Shown: piece by piece, positions 52,201 through 61,200 of the stretch | Layout of the letters: every line of letters starts with the position of its first letter | Numbering within the stretch: the stretch's first letter is position 1 | NCBI RefSeq assembly: GCF_004210375.1 | Contig: NC_134834.1 | Coordinates: forward strand, 149,143,009-149,207,008 | Direction: 5' to 3' | From: Tachypleus tridentatus | Taxonomy: Eukaryota; Arthropoda; Merostomata; Xiphosura; Limulidae | Length of the DNA: 64,000 nucleotides | Notes under the pieces: generated by a model | What the model was told of the DNA's origin: nothing | Databases searched by the model: none | What the model saw: only the letters and a program-made list of their open reading frames with translations | Made by a program: the position numbers and the translations under genes

Positions 52201-55200
52201 TGAAAAGTGTGACACTCAAAACACAGCCCTGAGGGACCCAAAGTTCCTGTACAAAAGAAAGGGAAAGTGTAGAACCCACATGAACTTGGAATCTCCTGTA
52301 CATTAAACATTTTTTAATAAACATGGGTAAATGACCACGTAACCCATATATATGGAGGTCTTGCAAAATGCCATACCTCCATGTTGTGTCATAAGCCTTC
52401 TCAATGTCAAAGAATATTGATACAAGATGTTGGAATTTGAGAAAGGCTTCTCTGATTGATGTTTCAAGACGAATTGCATGGTCCGTGGTGGAGTGCTGTT
52501 GTCGAAACCCATACAGGGTGAGCGAGAGGAGGTTGTTTGATTTGAGGAACCAAACAAGACAAGCATTAACCATCCTCTCTAAGGTCTTACAGAAACAGCT
52601 TGTCAAAGCAATTGGACGGTAGTTTGAAAGAATCTTGGGATCTTTCCCAGGCTTAGAGAAAGGTAAGATAATAGCCTGGCACCAGGCATCAGGAAAAACA
52701 TTCTCCTGTCAGATCTGGTTAAAAACAAATAGAAGAATATCAAGAAAAGCAGGAGAGAGATAGCACAGCATGTTGTAGTGTACATTATCAGGTCCAACAG
52801 CTGTACTGCCAGACCCATGAACGGACATTTTCAGTTCCACCAGTGAAAAGAGACAATTATAGTCAAAGAGACAGTCAGTTCAAAAGGAAAGAGGTGAACG
52901 CTCTGCCCGAGTCTTGATGACCAAGAAGGTGGAGGAACAAGCAGAAGTGCTAGATACCCGGCAAAAGCTTTCACCTAGAGTATCGGCAATGCTCTGGACA
53001 TCAGCTACCTCTTGGCCATCAGAGAGTAAGATCGAAGGGGGACAGAACTGTAGTGCCCACTGACCTTTTGAATCCTGTCCCATATGACCTTGGAACTGGT
53101 GGTAGAAGATATGCTAGTTGTAAACTTAATCCAAGATTACTTCTGGCTTTGACGTCTTACCCACCTAGTATGTGCATGGGCCCATTGGAAAGCGATGCAG
53201 TTCAAAATTGTGGGATATCTACGGAAAGTATCCCAGGCCCGTTTTTGAGCCTTCTGTGCTAAGTGGCAAGCAAGATTCCACCACTGATGAGAATATCATG
53301 GAAAACGTGTGGCAGTTTTAAGAATACACTGAGCAGCTGCTTGTATAATACAGTCAGTTACCGCTGCCACACAGTTGTCTGTTGAGGGCTGATTCACGAT
53401 GGCAGGATCAAGTTCTGCGAGCCCAGTGAAAGTGAATCAGTCTGCCTGATGCAGCTTACACCAGGGCACATGGGTAGGGTGGCATCGACCATGGCCAGTC
53501 TCTCTCAAAAGTATAGGAAAATGATCACTGCCTAGTGGATTATTGCCAACCCTTCAACAAAAATGGAAGAATAATGAAGGGGAGCAAACCACGAGATCAA
53601 TAGCAGTAAAGGACTGACTAGGTGCATGAAAATAAGTGGAAGAACCAGTATTGAAAAGAGAAAGATTGTGATCAGAGAGCATATGCTCTACAGAGCGACC
53701 CCTCCTATCAATAACAGCACTTCCCCAGAGGGGATGATATCTATTGAAGTCCCCCAGGATTAGAAAGGGAGACAGCAACTGTTCAACGAGAGCATCAAGG
53801 TCTGGTTGATCATGTCTCTCCAGGGGACAGGTAGAAAGAACAAACAGTGATGGTATGACCCAAGGAAACACGAATGGCTACAGCATTCAAGGGTGTGTTG
53901 AGTGGCAAAGACAGGGTGGGCAGATGCTGATCAACCAATAGTGCCACCCCTCCCTGTACTCATCCATCACACAGCCTGTCATTTCTGTACAGAGAAAACT
54001 GCTGAATTGTGACTGTATCAGCAGGTTTTAGAAATGTTTCTTATAAGGAAAGACAGAGGATGGTAAGAAGCAATCAGTGTTTTGATGTCATCCAAATTAG
54101 AACATAAACCTCGACAGTTCCATTGTATCAAGGTGGCCATTTTTAATGACGAGTAGGTGAAGTGGCTGGAGAACCCTTCTGTTTATGACCATATCGTTTT
54201 TCCTTACTGTCCTTATTCGGAGGAAGTCTATCGACCTCCATGGATCCTGCTCTGGGCCGATTGGGCAGGTCTTTGTTGTTGGAAGGGGATTCCAGTGACA
54301 AACAAATGATTGTTTTGCATCTTGGGGTGGGAGAAGAAGATGTATCAGAAGAAATGCCTGCATTTGAAACTGAAGGATATGGATTTTGAGGTTTGTTGGA
54401 ATGTATGGGAGGAACAGAGATGGGTGTAGAAGTCGATTCATCAACCTTTTAAACCATGGAGGTCAAAAGGCTTTTCATTTGTTTTGAGAATGATTCTCAA
54501 ACGATTATGAGTCGTTTTCAAACACTCCACCTCTTTTTCCTCCAACCATTTTGGACATGAACGAAAGTAGGAAGGGTGGGAACCATTGCAGTTAACACAA
54601 TGTGGGTCTGTGTGACACTCATAGGCATCGTGGTCCTTGCCACCACAACGAGCACATGTCGGGGAACCACGACACAACATCTTTGAGTGGCCGAACCTCT
54701 GACATTGGAAACATCTGAGAAGGTGTGGAATGTACAGCCATACCATGCAAATTAGATAACCTGCCTTGATAGTGGCAGGTGCACGTGGTGATGTAAATGT
54801 CAAAACAAGGATATTTGTTGGCAGTGTAACTCCATCTTTGCAAGTGGAGATATGCCTCACTGTAGAAACTCCTCGAGTGGAGAGATCAGGGAGAATCTCT
54901 GACTCAGTGACGTTCTTCAAATTTCTCTCAACAATAACTCCTCGTGATAAATTCAAGGTAGCATGAGGGGTAACCTCAATAGGTACATCCCCAATTGCCT
55001 TTGAATACAAGAGGAGTTCACTGTGTTGGGATGTGGATATTTTAACCAATGTCTCTCCAGATCAAAGCTTCTTTACTTACTTTGGAGAGCCAGCAAGTCC
55101 CTTCTGAATAAAAGAGGGGGACATTTGCCCTCAAGACTTTTCTGAAAGAGAATGTAATAAGAAAATGAGGTGCATGTGTTACAGATGTTGAAGATTGCTG

Positions 55201-58200
55201 CTCAGAGTCTTCAAGATGTGGTCATTTATCTATTGACTGTTTTTTCACTATTTTCTTTAAATTCTTTGTAGGAGAGTCCATAGGAAAAAAGGAAAATTTC
55301 GGTACCCACTGACCCCACCTACAATGTCATGCAAGGACATTGCAGCAATGCCAGGGTTTCAGCACTATACCCAAACACCAGCATCAGACACAATGTCCAC
55401 AACACCCATTAAGAACTTCCAACACTGGTACTTGGTTGACTCTAGCCCAAGTGGACCAGCCGACTGACCCAAGGGGAGCTACCCAAAGGCTGCCCATCTA
55501 CAGGAATTCAAGGCCAAAGTGGTGTGTTAGGGTTGGACTCCTCAACCACCAGGATCCTCTCCTCCCCTTCATGGGTTGCCATGCATGGCAAACACATGGG
55601 TGGATGTTTAGATAGCAGAGGAGGTAAACTGAAAGTAAAGAACCTTCCCTGGGAGGACCCCCTCACCACGTACAAGAATCCACACCGACGGGAACAAGTT
55701 TATTGGCATAACTATTAGGTTGAGGAATAATTCGTGAGCGTTTTTAAATAATTTCATTCAAGCATTACATGCAAGACTATACAATACTTCAGTGCATGAA
55801 TACATTACACCCAAAACATTTATTATGATACTTTATTTCATGTAATACCTAGGTATATAGTATGCATTGTTTTAAACAAAATTGTGAGATATTAAATGCG
55901 AAAAGCAGATGGTGTCGAAAATGCTCAATTTTGTCCACTTGACATTCCATTTAATGAGCTGAAAATGAAAGCAAAAATTAAAGAAATGAAAATCAAACAC
56001 ACCATCTATTAGAGCAAAAAATTATCTACCAAATGACGTGAAATATCTTGCGAAACCGTTTCATTTATGAATATATTTTTGTAACTTGAAAAAACGCTCA
56101 CGAATTATTCCTGAACCCAATAGTTAGAACACATAGCAATGTAAATATATTGTGTATACATTACAGTTATGCAGATATGGCTGAGTTTAAAATTCATAAT
56201 ATAATAAATACAAAGGTAAATCATACACAAAAAGCACAGCGCTACAACAGGGGATAACTGAGAAAGATTATAGTCACACCAAACTGCAATAATCATGGCA
56301 ATGAAATGTTTCAAATACTGCTTTGGTGATAAATTAGCATTAACAACATCAAATAAACACTGCTTTGTTCAGACAGCTTGAATAAATTTCTAAAATTCGA
56401 GATTATGTTGAGATCACTTTGACTTAGAACATAGTGGCGAGCACTACTGCCTTGCACAGTAGGTGCACTAATCAGACAAAGAATATGTTGGAAAGGAATC
56501 CAGCTTTCATCTTTGCATGACCTTGCAGGCCATGAGAACAATTCATTTCTTGATGTCTTCATAAATGACATCAACACATCGGAATGTTCATCTGATCTAT
56601 CTTTTATGTTTCCCACATACCATTCATGATCGTATATGCATGTCACATACTTCCCTGGCTGATAATTGTCACCGCTATCATCAGACCCCATTTGAGCTGC
56701 TGCAGCATCACTTTCACTTTTACTACCAACAGTTACAACTGTGTACACATCATCATCTGATAGCCTTCTCATATAGAATGTGTTGGTAGAATAAAGCTAT
56801 GATGTGACTTAATACCTGCCGCAGTTTTGCATTTTTCATAGCACTCAAGTATATCAAACTTTACACAATTCCTGATTGACAAGAAAGAACTGAATGTTGT
56901 CCTTTGCCCAATGATACATATCAGAGACACTTAAAATTTGATAATTTATTATTTTTCACAACCTTGATTTTTTTTAAGATCATGTTCAGAGATGTAAGAA
57001 TATATAGAAAAGGCTGATTAGAATATTTCAATAGTATTCAATTATTTCACAATTGTATGTATACATTTGCACACAGTAACACACCTGAACTGAATTTTTT
57101 AAAAATTAAAAACGTATGGTCAGAGGATACTTTAAAAATTATTACTCAAAAAGTAGGTCGAACACCATCCTGATTTTTTTTGTAGATCATATTCAGAGAT
57201 ACAAGAATATATGGTAAAAATCTGAAAAGGCTGAATAACTGGTGACATGATCAAACTGTGGACTGAAGCAGGGCTATTTTTAGCTAAATCATAAAACGTT
57301 GCATGCAACTAAATTTTCTACAGGAGATCTAATAGACTTAATTACAACAATTGCTGATTTATTAACTGATATGTTATAGGAAATTAGAAAAAAAATTCAG
57401 CTTTGTATCATATTAAGTCTTAGAGCTATGGCTTATTAAATAAACTAATGTTTTTTTACAATTTTGGGTTTTCAGGTGATTTTACAGCCTCACTATGAAA
57501 ATCCTAAGAGAGAAAAACTTGGTTTGAGACCATTTTTGAATTATGGGAGATTAATTCAGCAAGTGCAGCAAATTTCAGCCTTCTACCACTGTTACTCTTG
57601 CAGCTTTAAGCAGCCAAAGCTGCCCGAAAATGAATTAGCCAAAAAAAAAAACAAAATTAAATTTTACAGGGCTGTAAATCAGAAACTATGAGATATTGAT
57701 CTAATCTATGGCAATTTTTCATAATATGGGTAGATGAGCACATGTGAATTTTTTCAAGGCATTCTGAAGGGGTCACCTGGAAAAGTTTCCAAAATCTGGA
57801 TGATTTGACATGGAATGACCCTGAAGTGGTTATACATGCACTTTCCATGCTTGGTATTGCTGATGTACTAAAATATTGTTAATAAGAAGGAAAACAAAGA
57901 TGTCAGATTAATTTACTCTGATCCTGCCCGAAAGATTTTCAAGTGCCATTGTTACCAAGTATTCCCTCTTGTTTATATCACACATCTCTTCTTTCATTTT
58001 TTGTAATAACTTTGCAAGAGTTTCACACCAATTAAATACACAAACTACATATAATAAAGACAGACTAGAACATAAAATTCCAACATCCTAGCCAGTGGCT
58101 AGATGGATTTCTCTGTATAATAAGTAACCAGGGTGTCCCCTACTCTATAACTGTAGTCAAGATTCAGGCTGATTTATGCCACAGATCATAATTTCAAAAC

Positions 58201-61200
58201 TTGCCGAGATCTCAAAAATTTGTAAAACCTACCATACAGGCTACTCTCATCTTATCGTAGTTTTAATGTAGTTTCTAACATAGTACAAATTTAATGGACA
58301 GGTTTATAGCTAACACAAAGAAAAGGTCAATTTATGTTCATTCGTTTAGTTTGGGCAACAAAAGTCAACAGTTTGCAAGATGTAATTGACTGAAGATATA
58401 GTTCTTTGAGAAGTAATGGAATTTTACCATTTATAACTTGGTAAAAGAACCAGATAAGTTATGGTACCTTTGGGACAAAACATGAAGTACTTTTTTTTTA
58501 TGAATATTTTCCTAATTACTGATGTATATTTTTAACAAAAGGAACTAATATGTAAAAATTAAAAACTTGTAACATTATACATGTAATTTAAACAAATAAA
58601 GATTATCACAATCCGAGATCACAAAATGTAACCCATCTGTTTGTTAAACCAAAGTTCTACAAATAGTTTAGAAACTGAAGTCATTAGAATAAATATTTAT
58701 TGTCCATTCTAATTTGCAGACATTAGAAAAAAAATTGTATTTCATATTTTTCAATTTATAACTTCACAGTATATTAACATTTTCAATACATTTCATGTTA
58801 TAACAAAGGAAATAAAATAACCATAAACTGTGCAGAACACTTGATTTTTGTCCAGTGAGTTCTAAGGTTATGCAAATCAAATATGAAAACATTTTATACT
58901 TGGCACAAATTAAATAATTCTGAATTAAAGATATATTAATTCACATGCAAATCTTTAGTAAAACTAATTAATAAATAATACTAATTTTTTTTGGGGGGAG
59001 ACCACTTTTAAAGTTTACTAAAAACTTAAAATTTTATTATGGAACATACAGTAAATTAAAAATTATAGTGAACATTCTTATATATTGATTCACACACATG
59101 AGATCTGTCCAATAGACTGCTGCTACTGATATGAGGGCTAAAAGAATATGGAACAGTTCTGTTCTATTTGTTCAAACAAACTCAGCCTGCCAGCTCAGTA
59201 TTTCAGAAACACTACTACAAAGTTCACCACTGTGCACACAGGGTAATACATTCATTTATAAACTGTACTAAATGATATTAAAAAAAGCAAAAAAAAACAT
59301 TTGAAATTTTTACAGTTAGTTCAATCTTTTTATAAAAACTATTTATAGTTCAATACCAAAATAAATACTCTTCATTCTTAAACATGAAAACTTGTGGATA
59401 CTGAATAAGAAATACTTAGCTGTGTCTCTTATATTTAGTATCCGTTTATGAGCTCTTCTTAATTACTAGACATACATGTATAACATATAAACAAAGAAAT
59501 TCAAAAACAATTAATCAAGGATTATGGGAAGGTTGACATTCCTTTATTTGGAATAACTAGAGAAACACGAACTGGGAATTAATTCCAATATAACAAAGGA
59601 GTTCTACATTTCAAAAATCACACATTTTATCTAGTTTTAGTTAATGTTACCTGCAAATATGTTTCTAACCAAATAATGGCTTTCATGTCCAACATATTAG
59701 TAGGTTCTGCAAGGCAAAAATAAAAGTCAAATTAAAAACATAATAGGGTAATCAAAATAATTACACCATCTATTCATACAATGTATATTTAGAATATATT
59801 ACAAAATATATCACAGTTACAAAATTTGTTAAAACAAGGCCACATATCAATGTAATCTATAATTCTAATGCTATGTAAATTATTTAAATTTAGAATTAAT
59901 TATGGAATGTGCAATTTTATAAACATTTCTGTAAGTTAGTTGTTTACCAAATTGCTCATCAGTTCATAACTTAGTTAGTTACAAGGTTTGTAATAACAAG
60001 CCATACTAAAAAAGTGTTAGAAAACAAGTAATGTATACATACTTATACATGAATAGAGAATTTTCCTTAAGGATCAGAAATAAGGTTTTAAATAACTAAT
60101 GAATAATTCTTAAAAAACAAATGAATATTCAGCAACAAAACCTGAAGAAGTAACTTACCATCAAGTAGAAGAAGGTCTGGCCTAAATAAAAACAAAACAC
60201 AACAAAGTTATATATACAGCAATTTGATACCTAACTGAAGATGGATTGTGGAAGGTAATAAGTAATTAAGCACTCAATAAAAGTTCCATCACTGTATTAA
60301 ATGTAATTCACCTACTAAGTACAAGTGATCGTTTAACTCAAAAAGAAGTAAAGATCTACAGAAACATTTGTTTGAAAAGATTCCACCATAGTTTAATTAA
60401 TTCATTCAAATAAGATAATTTTGTTAAATTTTGAAATAAAAAACTCTTGTACTGTGAAACAAAGTCTTGAGGGAAATGTTAATCAAATACACTAAACCTC
60501 TGAGTTCAATAATGTTTTTGGTATCCCTTTATACATTTGTAACACACCTGACTTCAGTAACTTCAAGTGTTTACTAGACTGCAACTAATTTATTAATTAA
60601 ATTCTGCACACTTGAATAGATGTTCTGATAGAATGTTACATTAGGTGAATTTATTGAAAACCTACTAAGGAAAGGCATCCATCACTTATCAAATATTCAA
60701 ATATCATGATACTTAGGCACTCAAAAACTGAATTAAAGGTGAAGAAAAAGTGGATTAAACAATGTTGAGAGTGGCTCAACCTCAATATACAAGATAACCA
60801 ATTCTTAAAAAGTAATTGCTTAAAAAAACAATGAGAAGTGCAATTATTTTAAGTGCAAGAAAAAAACTTACTTTGAGAAAAGTGCTCTAGCTAAAGCTAT
60901 TCTCATTCTCCACCCTCCAGAGAACTCCCTGGAATTAAAAATGGAAAATTCATACTTAAATGTACAAGATATGTTTCCATTTCATAAATATCAAAATAAG
61001 TACATTTTTTATATAATTTATCAAAGAAATATTTAACTTGCCTGGTCGCTTTCCTTTGCATTGCAACACTAAACCCAAGACCTGCTAAAATTACCGATGC
61101 TCGTGCTGGTGCCTTGTCAGATTCTATGTGCTCGAGTTCTGCATAGACTTGGGCTAGACGAGAATTGGTTGAGGGATCATCACCATCCGACCTGCAAAAG

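Larger units (their letters stand above)
49877..55700 (-). mobile_element. I/Jockey-type non-LTR retrotransposon (LINE), near full length, inactive
   Basis: Order on the minus strand: GC-rich 5' region (about 55700-55050), ORF1 with three zinc knuckles, ORF2 with endonuclease, reverse transcriptase, RNase H and a terminal Cys/His motif, a 3' UTR, and a tail of AATC repeats (49877-49900). The RNase H after the reverse transcriptase places it in the I group rather than typical Jockey; the exact clade is uncertain. Same strand as ABCF3. The 5' end is approximate. Confidence 0.88.
48991..57821. mobile_element. DNA element with about 820-bp inverted arms, interrupted by a LINE and a MITE
   Basis: Left arm 48991-49823 and right arm 57008-57821 are inverted copies. 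Shared blocks include CCATGTCAAATCAT, AGAATGCCTTGAAAAAATTC, GATATAGATTAGATCAATAT and CATATTCAGAGATACAAGAA. The outer ends are GGGTCAAATTCC (left) and GGGTCATTCC (right, read inward), each flanked by TGAA (48987-48990 and 57822-57825), a candidate 4-bp target duplication. Subtracting the LINE and MITE leaves about 2.6 kb including a short ORF. The superfamily is not determined. Confidence 0.75.
48017..59650. other. 11.6-kb ABCF3 intron, transposon nest
   Basis: Most of the intron is one long-arm inverted-repeat element with insertions inside it. The flanks (48454-48990 and 57822-59650) show no recognised genes or repeats. Confidence 0.75.
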
